A stretch of DNA of 61,248 nt from Aerococcus sp. GTDB lineage: Bacteria > Bacillota > Bacilli > Lactobacillales > Aerococcaceae. The notes under the pieces are model-generated. The model worked only from the letters and a program-made list of their open reading frames with translations, was not told the origin of the DNA and searched no databases. This document shows positions 17,081-26,714 of this stretch, piece after piece; within the stretch, counting starts at the first letter, position 1, and each line of letters begins with the position of its first letter. The stretch spans positions 1 to 61,248 of the forward strand of contig JAUMZL010000012.1 of the NCBI GenBank assembly GCA_030528155.1. Direction: 5' to 3'. The translations under genes were made by a program, and so were the position numbers.

Positions 17081-17875
17081 ATGGAGACACAAACATTGAG
17101 AGAAACGTTACGTCATTGGATTATTGAGCGTGGGACGGCGATCAGAGAGGCGATTGAGGCCCATGATAACCCGATCGATCAAGTGGAAACAAAGAGCAGT
17201 CGTCGTGATTTAGTGACGAACATTGACAAAGAAACAGAACGCTACTTCCGTGAGAAATTTGCGACGACTTTTCCTAATGATCATGTCCTTGGGGAAGAAG
17301 GCGTTGGCGAGCAGGTGGATTCGCTTGCTGGTAACGTCTGGATTGTCGATCCGATCGATGGGACAGCAAACTTCGTGTTGCAACAAAACCACTTTGGCAT
17401 TATGGTGGGGCGTTACATTGACGGTGAACCGCAATTTGGAGCGATTTATGATGTGATGAGCGATAATTACTTCGATGCCGTGATTGGTGAAGGGATTGAA
17501 CACAATGGTAAACCTTACTCCTTGCGTTTCGAAGATCGTAGTGTGGAACAAACATTAGTGTGTTTCAATGCAGGCATGGCAATGAAGAACACGGCTCATG
17601 TGCAGGACTTCATTGAAAAAACGATGGGAATTCGCGTTTATGGCTCTGCCGAATCCGAAATTCTAGGTGTCCTGACTGGGGAACTCGGCTTGTACGGGAC
17701 GCAAAACTTGCATCCATGGGACATGGCTGCGGGGAATGTGATTGCGATTGAAGCCGGCTTAAAATTCACCCAATTAAACGGCGAACCGCTGGATTTGTTA
17801 CATGGCAGTTCGGGACTCATCGGTTATCCAACCATTCATGAGCAATTTGTGAGTTTCTATACCCAACAACACTAA
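17081..17875 (+). CDS. Inositol monophosphatase family protein
   Basis: 264 residues. Mg-dependent phosphatase of the IMPase/SuhB superfamily with all metal-binding motifs: GEEG (Glu-Glu), WIVDPIDGTANF (Asp-Pro-Ile-Asp-Gly-Thr), and the C-terminal WDMAAG. A substrate of the inositol phosphate, PAP or fructose bisphosphate kind cannot be told from sequence. It is the second gene of the operon with UPF0223, and is followed by a hairpin-rich region and a terminator ahead of typA. Confidence 0.9.
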   Translation: METQTLRETLRHWIIERGTAIREAIEAHDNPIDQVETKSSRRDLVTNIDKETERYFREKFATTFPNDHVLGEEGVGEQVDSLAGNVWIVDPIDGTANFVLQQNHFGIMVGRYIDGEPQFGAIYDVMSDNYFDAVIGEGIEHNGKPYSLRFEDRSVEQTLVCFNAGMAMKNTAHVQDFIEKTMGIRVYGSAESEILGVLTGELGLYGTQNLHPWDMAAGNVIAIEAGLKFTQLNGEPLDLLHGSSGLIGYPTIHEQFVSFYTQQH

Positions 17876-17944
17876 CAATCTCCAGCTAATGGTGTAAAAA
17901 TGGTAGTATTTTGATGAAGTGAGTGTTAGAATGTAACGGGTCTT

Positions 17945-18009
17945 CAACAATTGACCATATTGTTGAGATGTCTCACACCATGTATTCATCACCAGCATTT
18001 CGCTGATGA
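17945..18009 (+). promoter_or_regulatory. Hairpins in the region between the IMPase gene and typA
   Basis: CAACAAT (17945-17951) and ATTGTTG (17959-17965) form a perfect 7-bp hairpin. A second one, with arms near ATCACCAGC and GCTGATGAT, lies at about 17988-18009. An extended -10 (TGTTAGAAT, hexamer 17927-17932) precedes both, so they would sit in the typA leader. Confidence 0.4.
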
Positions 18010-18034
18010 TCAACAGACGATAAGAATGCAGAGA

Positions 18035-18065
18035 GGTTGGGAGTCTTCCCAGCTTTTCTTTTTGA
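18035..18065 (+). terminator. Terminator-like hairpin 60 bases before typA
   Basis: GGTTGGGA GTCT TCCCAGC followed by TTTTCTTTTT. It may end the upstream operon, or attenuate typA if transcription begins at 17940. Confidence 0.7.
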
Positions 18066-18126
18066 AAATAACGCCATTTATTGTAAATGAGTGACAAACT
18101 TTATCTATTAGGGGGCAATGCTACCA

Positions 18127-19965
18127 ATGACAACTCGTGACAATATTCGTAATGTCGCCATCATCGCTCACGTTGACCATGGGAAAACCACCTTGGTTAA
18201 CCAATTACTCGAAGAATCTGACACCCTTGACGAACGCACGCAATTGCAAGATCGTGCGATGGACTCTAATGCCATCGAACGGGAACGCGGAATCACAATC
18301 TTAGCTAAAAATACCGCTGTTAACTACAAGGGCACTCGCATTAATATTCTGGATACCCCAGGGCATGCGGACTTCGGTGGTGAAGTGGAACGGATCATGA
18401 ACATGGTCGATGGGGTGGTGCTCGTTGTAGACGCTGCTGAAGGAACCATGCCACAAACCCGTTTCGTTTTACAAAAAGCTTTCGCAGCTGGGAAAGTACC
18501 AGTCGTTGTGGTAAACAAGATCGATAAACCAGCCGCTCGTCCATTAGAAGTTGTCGATGAAGTATTAGATCTCTTCATCGAATTAGGAGCAGATGAAAGC
18601 CAGATTGAATTCCCAGTGGTTTATGCTTCTGCAGTTAATGGGACATCGAGCTATGCACCAGATCCAGAAAAACAAGAAAAAACGATGGATCCGATCTTCG
18701 ACACTATTTTGGAAACTGTGCCAGCACCAGAAGAAGACAGTGAAGATCCCCTGCAATTCCAAGTCTGCCTGTTGGATTATAACGACTATGTGGGGCGTAT
18801 CGGGGTTGGCCGTATGTTCCGCGGTAAGATCAAAGTCGGCGATACCGTTACGGTTAACAAGTTAGATGGTACGACGAAAAACTTCCGCGTCACCAAGTTG
18901 TATGGTTTCTTAGGGTTGAATCGGATTGAAATTGAAGAAGCAACCGCCGGAGATATTATCGCGATTTCAGGGATGGAAGATATTTTTGTCGGCGAAACGA
19001 TCACTTCACCGGATGTGCTCGAACCGCTACCGCCATTGCACATTGATGAACCAACGTTGCAGATGACCTTCCTGACGAACGACTCGCCATTCGCTGGTCG
19101 TGAAGGAGATAAGGTGACCTCCCGTAAATTGGAAGACCGCTTGAAATATGAACTGCATACGGACGTGTCGTTGCGCGTTGATGATACGCCAGACCCTGAC
19201 CGCTGGATTGTCTCCGGTCGTGGGGAATTGCATTTGTCCGTTTTGATCGAAAACATGCGCCGTGAAGGGTATGAACTCCAAGTTTCTCGCCCAGAGGTTA
19301 TTGTGAAAGAAATTGATGGCAAGAAAGAAGAACCATTTGAGAGCGTCTTAATTGATACGCCAGACGAATACTCTGGTGCAGTTATTCAATCCTTGAACGA
19401 ACGCCATGGTCAAATGGTCAACATGCTGACAACGGGACGCGGGACGACACGATTGGAATACATCGTGCCGGCGCGTGGAATGATCGGTTACAACTCTGAA
19501 TTCGTCACAGCTACTCATGGGTATGGGATCTTGAACCACACGTTCAAGGAATACCGTCCATTGATCAATGCTGAAATTGGCCGTCGTCGTAACGGGTCGT
19601 TGGTTTCCACCGAAACAGGTAAGGCAACGACTTATGGGATCATGCAGGTAGAAGACCGGGGAACGATCTTCGTTGAACCTGGGACAGAAGTTTATGAAGG
19701 TATGGTTGTCGGGATGAACTCCCGTGAGAATGACATTGACGTTAATATTGTTCGTTCTAAGAACTTAACCAATGTGCGTTCCGCAACGAAGGACCAAACG
19801 GCAACCATCAAGACGCCTAAGATCATGAACCTCGAACAATCCTTAGAATTCATGGATGAGGATGAATACTGTGAAATTACGCCAGAAAATATTCGTGTGC
19901 GTAAACAGATTCTGAACAAATCCTTGCGCCTCAAGGCCGTTAAGAAGAAAAAGAAAGACAAATAA
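18127..19965 (+). CDS. typA: Translational GTPase TypA/BipA
   Basis: 612 residues. Translation-factor GTPase with G1 AHVDHGKT, switch region ERERGITI, G3 DTPGHADFGGE and G4 NKIDKP, followed by EF-Tu-like domain II, EF-G-like domains III and V, and the BipA-specific C-terminal domain with a basic tail (KAVKKKKKDK). It binds the ribosome and aids 50S assembly and stress growth, particularly in the cold. The second ATG (18127) was chosen because AGGGGGC is too close to the first. It is a single gene, with terminators on both sides. Confidence 0.95.
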   Translation: MTTRDNIRNVAIIAHVDHGKTTLVNQLLEESDTLDERTQLQDRAMDSNAIERERGITILAKNTAVNYKGTRINILDTPGHADFGGEVERIMNMVDGVVLVVDAAEGTMPQTRFVLQKAFAAGKVPVVVVNKIDKPAARPLEVVDEVLDLFIELGADESQIEFPVVYASAVNGTSSYAPDPEKQEKTMDPIFDTILETVPAPEEDSEDPLQFQVCLLDYNDYVGRIGVGRMFRGKIKVGDTVTVNKLDGTTKNFRVTKLYGFLGLNRIEIEEATAGDIIAISGMEDIFVGETITSPDVLEPLPPLHIDEPTLQMTFLTNDSPFAGREGDKVTSRKLEDRLKYELHTDVSLRVDDTPDPDRWIVSGRGELHLSVLIENMRREGYELQVSRPEVIVKEIDGKKEEPFESVLIDTPDEYSGAVIQSLNERHGQMVNMLTTGRGTTRLEYIVPARGMIGYNSEFVTATHGYGILNHTFKEYRPLINAEIGRRRNGSLVSTETGKATTYGIMQVEDRGTIFVEPGTEVYEGMVVGMNSRENDIDVNIVRSKNLTNVRSATKDQTATIKTPKIMNLEQSLEFMDEDEYCEITPENIRVRKQILNKSLRLKAVKKKKKDK

Positions 19966-20008
19966 TTAGTCAATAACGATGACTGTGATAAAAACATAGG
20001 ATCGCTAG

Positions 20009-20050
20009 AAAGCGGACGCCAGACCGAGTGTTTGACGTCCGTTTTCTTTT
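20009..20050 (+). terminator. Terminator of typA
   Basis: Stem AAAGCGGACGCCA with TGACGTCCGTTTT (one mismatch), followed by a T-rich tail. Confidence 0.85.
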
Positions 20051-20130
20051 ATTTATTTTATTGATAGCGTTAACAGAACGACACAGATTGGAATCGTTAT
20101 TGGGTGGGCTTCAATATCGCAATTTGCCTA

Positions 20131-20200
20131 TGCTATAATGGAAAGACGTGGGGGTATTTGCCCTCCAGACGTTCTCATGTTGCCCAATAGACGTGGCAAC
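20131..20200 (+). promoter_or_regulatory. Extended -10 promoter and hairpin leader of ftsW
   Basis: TGCTATAAT (hexamer 20134-20139) without a good -35. The leader carries GTTGCC (20179-20184) paired with GGCAAC (20195-20200). AAAGGAGCC is the ribosome binding site before the ATG at 20236. Confidence 0.55.
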
Positions 20201-20235
20201 CATCTTCGCTATCAAATATCAAAGGAGCCACTGGG

Positions 20236-21636
20236 ATGCCAAGGCAAAAACAAAAAAAAGACCAAGCAGGACGGCGCTTGCCAGCTAATGAGCAATCAAC
20301 GTCCCAAATGAAAAAGAAAAAACGACACAAGGAAAAAGCCACGCGTCATTGGAATTTCCTCGCGCGCTTTAAGCGTTCAAAAACAACGGGATCGTATGAA
20401 AAGAAACCAAAGAAAGCAAAAAAGCCTCTGATTAATTGGGGCGAATTCTTCCGTTATGTCAATCAGCCAATCCTTATCACTAGTCTCATCCTATTAGTCA
20501 TTGGCGTGGTGATGGTACTGACTGCCAGCAGCTATATCGTGATCAATAGCGGAGGACATAATGTTGCCCAATTTGCACTGAAGCAGGGACTTTTTGTGAT
20601 GGTGGGAATGGCCCCAGTATTTTTTCTGTATCCGATTAAAACATCGGTTTTCCGCCACCGCCAGTTATTGCGGGGAGCAGTGATCGTCCTGGTGCTACTG
20701 TTATTAATTGCGCGTTTCCTCTTTGCACCAGTCAATGGAGCGCACGGTTGGATCATAGTGGGCCCGATTTCCATTCAGCCGATGGAATTTGTAAAGCCTA
20801 TCATTGTATTGCTGTGGGCCGATTATTATGCTTGTTATACGCGCGATATTCAACGACGTGGTTTTTTCAAGACACTCTGGGCACATCCTATGGTCCCAAT
20901 GATGACACTCCTGTTCTTTGCTTTGACGATGATCATGCCGGACTTTGGAGGATTATTGATCTTAGGATCTATTTGGGTGATGATGTCGCTCGCATCCGGT
21001 GTTGATCCGAAGAACACGGTGAAAATAATCGCTGCTGTTGTCGCCTTGTATTTTGTTATGGTGGCGGTTCTGAGTGTATTCGACCTGTCACATTTGAATA
21101 ATCTGAGTTACGTGGTACGGCGCTTTACGGCTTTTGTTAATCCATTTGCGGACGAACGCGGCACGGGACTGCAGTTGGCGAATTCCTACTATGCGTTGGG
21201 ACGAGGGGGCATCATCGGTGTGGGTGCTGGTAACAGTATCCAAAAGATGGGTTACCTTCCCGAAGCGCATAACGACTTCATCATGGCGATTGTCGGTGAA
21301 GAATTTGGTTTGATGGGGATCTTATTGATTCTAGCTCTGTATTATTTCTTGACCTTATATCTGTTCAACAAAGCATTGAAAGTGCGCACGACCTATCATC
21401 AACTGATTTTGATCGGGGTTGCGAGCTACTTCTTAATACAGTCACTCGTTAATCTCGGGGCGGTCACGGGCATGTTGCCGATTACAGGGGTTACCTTCCC
21501 ATTCATTAGCTATGGGGGATCTTCTGTCCTAACCACCTGCGTGATGTTGGGGATTGTGCTGGCCGCATTAAGAACCGATTACAAACAGCGTGAGCGCTAC
21601 CAACTAGAGGCCTTACCAAAAACTAAATCCGTCTAA
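20236..21636 (+). CDS. ftsW: Peptidoglycan glycosyltransferase FtsW (SEDS family)
   Basis: 466 residues. An unusually long, strongly basic cytoplasmic N-terminus (about 75 residues rich in Lys/Arg) precedes about ten membrane helices. SEDS landmarks are GAHGWIIVGPISIQPMEFVKP, YALGRGGIIGVGAGNSIQKMGYLPEAHNDFI in the extracytoplasmic loop, and TGVTFPFISYGGSSVL near the end. It polymerises lipid II in septal wall synthesis with a partner PBP. FtsW rather than RodA is supported by the GNSIQKMGYLPEAHNDFI variant and by the pyc neighbour, a familiar arrangement in lactic acid bacteria. Confidence 0.9.
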   Translation: MPRQKQKKDQAGRRLPANEQSTSQMKKKKRHKEKATRHWNFLARFKRSKTTGSYEKKPKKAKKPLINWGEFFRYVNQPILITSLILLVIGVVMVLTASSYIVINSGGHNVAQFALKQGLFVMVGMAPVFFLYPIKTSVFRHRQLLRGAVIVLVLLLLIARFLFAPVNGAHGWIIVGPISIQPMEFVKPIIVLLWADYYACYTRDIQRRGFFKTLWAHPMVPMMTLLFFALTMIMPDFGGLLILGSIWVMMSLASGVDPKNTVKIIAAVVALYFVMVAVLSVFDLSHLNNLSYVVRRFTAFVNPFADERGTGLQLANSYYALGRGGIIGVGAGNSIQKMGYLPEAHNDFIMAIVGEEFGLMGILLILALYYFLTLYLFNKALKVRTTYHQLILIGVASYFLIQSLVNLGAVTGMLPITGVTFPFISYGGSSVLTTCVMLGIVLAALRTDYKQRERYQLEALPKTKSV

Positions 21637-21640
21637 TATT

Positions 21641-21680
21641 AGACCCTGTTCTCTGATGAAAAGAGTGCAGGGTCTTTTTG
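21641..21680 (+). terminator. Terminator of ftsW
   Basis: AGACCCTG (21641-21648) pairs with CAGGGTCT (21668-21675), followed by TTTTT. The remaining 286 bases up to pyc show only a weak promoter (TATAGT at 21878-21883) and no gene. Confidence 0.85.
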
Positions 21681-21966
21681 TGAGGAAGCGAGTCGTGAAT
21701 GAGCACCACAGGATAGGTTTTCTCATTTATTTCTAATGATGTATAAGTGCATTTCGTCAACCAATAGGGCGAAATCGATCGATCCATTAACGGACTTTTT
21801 GCTGTGAAATTCAGGTAGAGAAAAGCCATTCCATGAAATTCAACGATCCTCACTCCCTAAATGAGGCAGAAATGTTGTATAGTTATAGGGAGAGTGCAAC
21901 TGGCACACTGTCAAACGCACTCATTGTAAAGAAAAAGCAGTATCAGAGAAAGAAAAGGAAGTTTAT

Positions 21967-24900
21967 ATGTTTAACAAAATTTTAGTGGCGAACCGTGGCG
22001 AGATCGCGATTCGTATCTTTCGAGCCTGCTATGAATTAGGCATTGAAACGGTGGCAATTTTTGCTAAAGAAGATCAAAATTCAGTGCACCGTTTTAAAGC
22101 GGATGAGTCCTATCTCGTCGGCAAGGGCAAAAAGCCAGTCGATGCCTATCTCGATATTGAAGATATTATCCGCATTGCGAAGGAAACCGGCGCAGAAGCC
22201 ATTCATCCGGGGTACGGTTTCCTCTCTGAAAATGTGACTTTTGCGAAACGTTGCCGTGAAGAGGGCATCGTCTTCATCGGACCTAAGAGTGAAACACTGA
22301 ATACGTTTGGGGACAAGATCAATGCCAAATTAGCGGCAGACGAGGCGGGAATTGCTGCTGTGCCTGGGACGGACGGCACCGTGAATTCGGTGGCAGAGGT
22401 ACGGGCCTTTGCTAAGGAAGCAGGCTATCCGATTATTGTGAAAGCTGCACTCGGTGGCGGTGGACGCGGGATGCGGATCGTACGCAGTGATGATGAATTA
22501 GAAGAAAGTTATCAAACCGCAATCGGTGAAGCGACCAGTGCTTTTGGCTCTGGGGCGGTCTATGCTGAAAAATACATCGAAAATCCTAAGCATATTGAAG
22601 TGCAAATCTTAGGCGATAGCCATGGCAACGTCCGTCATTTATGGGAACGGGACTGCTCCGTACAGCGCCGTCACCAGAAAGTGATTGAAATGGCGCCGAG
22701 TGTGGGGTTAGACCATGACTTGCGCTTGCGTATTTGCCAGGCAGCGACCGATATGATGCAGAAAATCGGTTACGAAAATGCAGGAACTGTAGAGTTTCTG
22801 GTATCGGGTGATGATTTCTACTTCATCGAAGTGAATCCGCGCGTTCAGGTAGAACACACGGTTTCCGAGGAGATCACTGGTGTGGACATTGTGCAAGCCC
22901 AGATTCAGATTGCTTCCGGTATGACGCTGGATGAAATTGGCGTCCCGAAACAAGCAGACATGCCTTTGATGGGCTACGCTATTCAGTGCCGCATCACGAC
23001 CGAAGATCCGGCCAACCAATTCTTCCCCGATACCGGCAAGATTAATACCTATCGTTCTCCAGGAGGATATGGCGTGCGACTAGACGCTGGTAATGGGTAC
23101 CAGAATGCGATGGTTTCTCCTTACTATGACTCTCTTGTTTCTAAATTAGTCACCCACTCGATGTCCTTTACGGATACCGTGCGCAAGATGAAACGTTCCT
23201 TGCGAGAGTATCGCATTCGTGGGGTGAAAAACAATATTGCCTTCTTGATGAATGTGTTAAAACATCCAACGTTCCAAGCGGGACAAGCCACCACAACCTT
23301 TATCGATAACACGCCGGAATTGTTTGATTTTCCGAGTGAACGTAACCGCGACCGTGGCAATAAAATTCTGCAATACATCGGTGATACAACAGTGAATGGG
23401 TATCCGGGCATTGAAAAACAGCATAAGCCATCCTACCACCACGCCCATATTCGTCAGATTGAGCCGGTAGAATTAACCACCAAAACAGCGAAACAAATTC
23501 TCACAGAAGAAGGCGCTAGTGGGGTACAGCGCTTCATTCAAAATGAAAAACGATTGTTGCTGACGGAGACGACCATGCGCGATGCCCATCAGAGCCTGAT
23601 TGCGACGCGCATGCGGACGAAGGATATGGTGAAAGCCGCTCAAGCCGAAGAATTGGCGAATCCAACGCTCTTCTCCCATGAAGTCTGGGGTGGGGCAACC
23701 TTTGATACGGCGATGCGCTTCCTCTCTGAAGACCCATGGCAACGTTTAGCGTTGATTAGAAAGGCGATGCCAAACACGCTGTTGCAGATGCTCTTCCGTG
23801 GCGCTAATGGGGTGGGGTATACCGCTTATCCGGATAATGTGCTCAAAGCCTTCATCGATGAAGCAGCTCGGAGTGGTATTGACCTGTTTAGAATTTTCGA
23901 TAGTTTGAACTGGCCAAAACAGATCGCTAAACCATTAGAATATGTGAAGAATACGGGAAAACTTGCGGAAGCGGCCATGTGCTATACCGGTGATATTCTC
24001 GATCCCCGTCGCACGAAGTATGACTTGAATTACTACGTCAACCTTGCGTTAGAACTCGAAAACATGGGAGCTGATATTATCGCCATCAAGGATATGGCAG
24101 GGCTCCTCAAGCCACGTGCGGCTTACCGATTAGTGAGTGAATTGAAAGAAAAGGTTCATGTGCCGATTCACCTGCATACGCATGATACGGCGGGGAATGG
24201 AATTTCTACCTATGTGGCAGCGACCCATGCCGGTGTGGATATTGTCGATGTGGCGACCTCTGCGTTCAGTTCCAATACAAGTCAGCCGAGTCTCTCCAGT
24301 TTGTATTTCGCATTGGAAGAAGACGAGCGTCAACCGGCCATCAACGTGCACAACGCTCAGAAGATGAATCAATACTGGAGCACGGTACGTTCCTACTACC
24401 GCGACTTCAACAAGGGACTCAACGCGCCGGAAACGGAAATCTATTATGTAGAAATGCCAGGCGGACAATACACCAACCTCCAGCAGCAAGCCGATTCGGT
24501 TGGGCTCGGTGAACGTTGGGATGAGGTCAAACAGATGTATCACGATGTCAACAAACTCTTTGGCGACATTGTCAAAGTCACGCCATCATCTAAAGTGGTC
24601 GGGGACATGGCACTGTTTATGGTTCAAAACAACATGACCATTGCGGATTTCTACACCAAAGGAAAGACGGTAGACTTCCCGAACTCTGTCATTGAATTCT
24701 TCCAGGGCAAATTGGGTCAACCAACTGGCGGCTTCCCACAAGACGTACAAGAAATCATTCTAAAGGGCGCGCCTGCTTCAACGGCACGGCCGGGTGAATT
24801 GTTGCCACCAGTGGACTTTGCAAATGTGAAAAAAGAACTGATCACTAAAGTGGGGGATGACGTGACGGATCAGGATGTTCTCAGCTACCTCATGTATCCA

Positions 24901-25401
24901 GAAGTGTTTGTAGATTACCGCAAGAAGACGGATCGTTACAGCGACCTCTCTAATTTGGACACGCCGACCTTCTTCAAAGGCATGGAGCAGGGTGAAACGA
25001 TCACGGTTGAAATTGAAAAAGGCAAGGTGCTCTTGATCAAATTGATTGAAATCGGTCAGATTGATAACCACGGGAATCGGACGATTTTCTTTGATTTGAA
25101 TGGGCAACGCCGCGAAATTGAAGTGCGCGACCACAGCGTGAAACAAGCGGCCGCTGTTCGTGAAAAGGCTGATCCGATGAATCCTGATCATATCGGGGCG
25201 ACGATGCCGGGGTCCATCGTTAGCGTTGAAGTGGCAGTGGGAGATACCGTCCACGCTGGGCAAGTCGTCGTTGTAGCGGAAGCCATGAAGATGGAAACCA
25301 CCATCAAAGCACAACATGACGGTGTGGTTAAAAACATTTATGTTGCAGCCGGTGACAGCATTCAAGTGGGCGACTTGCTCGTTAGCTTAAATCAATCTTA
25401 A
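21967..25401 (+). CDS. pyc: Pyruvate carboxylase
   Basis: 1144 residues, single-chain biotin enzyme. Biotin carboxylase at about 1-455 (ATP-grasp Gly-rich AALGGGGRGMR, EVNPRVQVEHTVSEE), carboxyltransferase at about 525-800 (TTMRDAHQSLIATRMRT, metal-binding HLHTHDTAGN), tetramerisation/allosteric region, and a C-terminal biotinyl domain with AMKM (biotin on Lys1108). It converts pyruvate, bicarbonate and ATP to oxaloacetate, supplying aspartate. AAAGGAAG precedes the ATG. It is co-located with ftsW upstream and ylbG-rsmD 19 bases downstream. Confidence 0.97.
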   Translation: MFNKILVANRGEIAIRIFRACYELGIETVAIFAKEDQNSVHRFKADESYLVGKGKKPVDAYLDIEDIIRIAKETGAEAIHPGYGFLSENVTFAKRCREEGIVFIGPKSETLNTFGDKINAKLAADEAGIAAVPGTDGTVNSVAEVRAFAKEAGYPIIVKAALGGGGRGMRIVRSDDELEESYQTAIGEATSAFGSGAVYAEKYIENPKHIEVQILGDSHGNVRHLWERDCSVQRRHQKVIEMAPSVGLDHDLRLRICQAATDMMQKIGYENAGTVEFLVSGDDFYFIEVNPRVQVEHTVSEEITGVDIVQAQIQIASGMTLDEIGVPKQADMPLMGYAIQCRITTEDPANQFFPDTGKINTYRSPGGYGVRLDAGNGYQNAMVSPYYDSLVSKLVTHSMSFTDTVRKMKRSLREYRIRGVKNNIAFLMNVLKHPTFQAGQATTTFIDNTPELFDFPSERNRDRGNKILQYIGDTTVNGYPGIEKQHKPSYHHAHIRQIEPVELTTKTAKQILTEEGASGVQRFIQNEKRLLLTETTMRDAHQSLIATRMRTKDMVKAAQAEELANPTLFSHEVWGGATFDTAMRFLSEDPWQRLALIRKAMPNTLLQMLFRGANGVGYTAYPDNVLKAFIDEAARSGIDLFRIFDSLNWPKQIAKPLEYVKNTGKLAEAAMCYTGDILDPRRTKYDLNYYVNLALELENMGADIIAIKDMAGLLKPRAAYRLVSELKEKVHVPIHLHTHDTAGNGISTYVAATHAGVDIVDVATSAFSSNTSQPSLSSLYFALEEDERQPAINVHNAQKMNQYWSTVRSYYRDFNKGLNAPETEIYYVEMPGGQYTNLQQQADSVGLGERWDEVKQMYHDVNKLFGDIVKVTPSSKVVGDMALFMVQNNMTIADFYTKGKTVDFPNSVIEFFQGKLGQPTGGFPQDVQEIILKGAPASTARPGELLPPVDFANVKKELITKVGDDVTDQDVLSYLMYPEVFVDYRKKTDRYSDLSNLDTPTFFKGMEQGETITVEIEKGKVLLIKLIEIGQIDNHGNRTIFFDLNGQRREIEVRDHSVKQAAAVREKADPMNPDHIGATMPGSIVSVEVAVGDTVHAGQVVVVAEAMKMETTIKAQHDGVVKNIYVAAGDSIQVGDLLVSLNQS

Positions 25402-25420
25402 GAAGAAGGAGGAATGTTTT

Positions 25421-25723
25421 TTGGAAAAACGTTTACCAGAACAAACGCGCCAGGAATTGATTGTCTGGCTACATTCCACCAAAAAAACGTATCAACTGAA
25501 AAAGTATGGTTACATCTACCACATTTCATGGCGGATGAAATATGCGGTGATGTATGTCGATCACGATAAGATGCAAGCAACCATTGCTGAGCTTAAACAG
25601 CTCAAGAATGTCCGCAAAGTGGAAATTTCAGCGAATCAAGAAATCAACATGGACTTCTCAACCGCCTTGGACTTGGAAGCGGAGCGGATTGAGGCGAACC
25701 GCAAGCACAAGGAGGCCGATTAG
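25421..25723 (+). CDS. YlbG family protein (UPF0298)
   Basis: 100 residues. UPF0298/YlbG, recognised by QELIVWLHSTKK, the KKYGYIYHISWRMKYAVMYVD block and NVRKVEISANQEINM. Function unknown; a small alpha/beta cytosolic protein. It starts with TTG, 8 bases after AAGGAGG, and is immediately followed by rsmD, the same order as ylbG-ylbH in Bacillus. A charged helical tail of about 20 residues ends it. Confidence 0.88.
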   Translation: MEKRLPEQTRQELIVWLHSTKKTYQLKKYGYIYHISWRMKYAVMYVDHDKMQATIAELKQLKNVRKVEISANQEINMDFSTALDLEAERIEANRKHKEAD

Positions 25724-25724
25724 G

Positions 25725-26306
25725 ATGCGAGTCATTTCAGGAGACTGTGGTGGCATCCCATTGAAAGCTGTACCAGGAAAAACTACCCGCCCAACCACCG
25801 ATAAGATCAAAGAAGCCATGTTCAATCTCATTGGACAGTACCTATCTGGTGGTGCCGTGCTCGATTTCTATGCGGGATCGGGAGCGTTAGGCATTGAAGC
25901 CCTCTCTCGAGGTGGCGATGTGGTGTACGGATTTGAGCGGGATCGCAAGGCAATAGCTACGATTGAACAGAATGTCGACAAGGTGCATGCCACAGCTCGC
26001 TACCACTTGTTCAAAGGAGACAATCAAAAGCGTCTCAAACAATTGCGAATGGATGAACCGGACTTACAGTTCCAGTGGGTATTTTTGGATCCTCCGTACA
26101 AGGCGCAACGCCTAGTGCCACTGCTTGAGGAATTTCAAGCGGAAAATTGGCTCGATGAAGAAGTCATTGTTGTCTGTGAATTAGGGGCAGAAGATACCTT
26201 GCCTGATCAGATTAGCCAGCTCCACAAGGTGAAGGAAGCCGTCTATGGGATTACTCGCATCGTCTGTTATTGCTTTCCGCTAGACATCAGCCAAACAGAC
26301 GAATAA
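25725..26306 (+). CDS. rsmD: 16S rRNA (guanine-N2)-methyltransferase RsmD
   Basis: 193 residues, class I SAM methyltransferase. N-terminal RVISGDCGGIPLKAVPGKTTRPTTDKIKEAMFN is diagnostic; the SAM loop is VLDFYAGSGALGIEALSRG, and the catalytic motif is FLDPPY. It methylates G966 of 16S rRNA. The start lies one base after the ylbG stop. In Bacillus the next gene is coaD, but here the unit ends at a terminator 28 bases later. Confidence 0.93.
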   Translation: MRVISGDCGGIPLKAVPGKTTRPTTDKIKEAMFNLIGQYLSGGAVLDFYAGSGALGIEALSRGGDVVYGFERDRKAIATIEQNVDKVHATARYHLFKGDNQKRLKQLRMDEPDLQFQWVFLDPPYKAQRLVPLLEEFQAENWLDEEVIVVCELGAEDTLPDQISQLHKVKEAVYGITRIVCYCFPLDISQTDE

Positions 26307-26333
26307 CGAAATAACCATCATTATTCAGCAAGC

Positions 26334-26379
26334 AAAGCATCGTTCAGTAGGTCTAAGGGGCTACTGGGCGATGCTTTTT
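26334..26379 (+). terminator. Terminator of the pyc-ylbG-rsmD unit
   Basis: Long stem AAGCATCGTTCAGTAG with CTACTGGGCGATGCTT, then TTTTTA. Confidence 0.9.
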
Positions 26380-26507
26380 ATGCTAGAGAGCCTCATCATT
26401 CGTGCTGGAATTGAAAATGGGCGGGAGTGATGGCTAAATAGAGTCACTGAAGACAAAAATTGTATCAGTATCTTGTGAAAAAGTGTGTTAAATGACGCGG
26501 TATGAGG

Positions 26508-26567
26508 TATAATATGACTACAGCGACATCGATATTTACTTTTTATTCCAAAAAGTAAGCGCTTAAC
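26508..26567 (+). promoter_or_regulatory. Promoter -10 and cre-like palindrome upstream of the XRE gene
   Basis: TATAAT at 26508-26513 with a weak -35, then AGTAAGCGCTTAAC at 26554-26567, whose core TAAGCGCTTA is a perfect palindrome resembling the cre at kbl. It sits about 35 bases after the transcription start, a roadblock position. The remaining leader to 26714 holds no gene. Confidence 0.45.
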
Positions 26568-26714
26568 GTTTTGAGAAGACGATGCTTTATGATGGATAAA
26601 TGCTGACGCCTGATCTGTAGGTCGCCCTAGACGAATGTGGTGGCCGATTGATTGGTGGTAACGCAGAACAGGTGAGCATGTCAGTTTTATTGGAAGATAG
26701 AATGGAGGATACCT

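Noticed and set aside
24778-25365. A 195-codon minus-strand frame opposite pyc
   Set aside because: Antisense to the carboxyltransferase/biotin region of a clear gene, no ribosome binding site.
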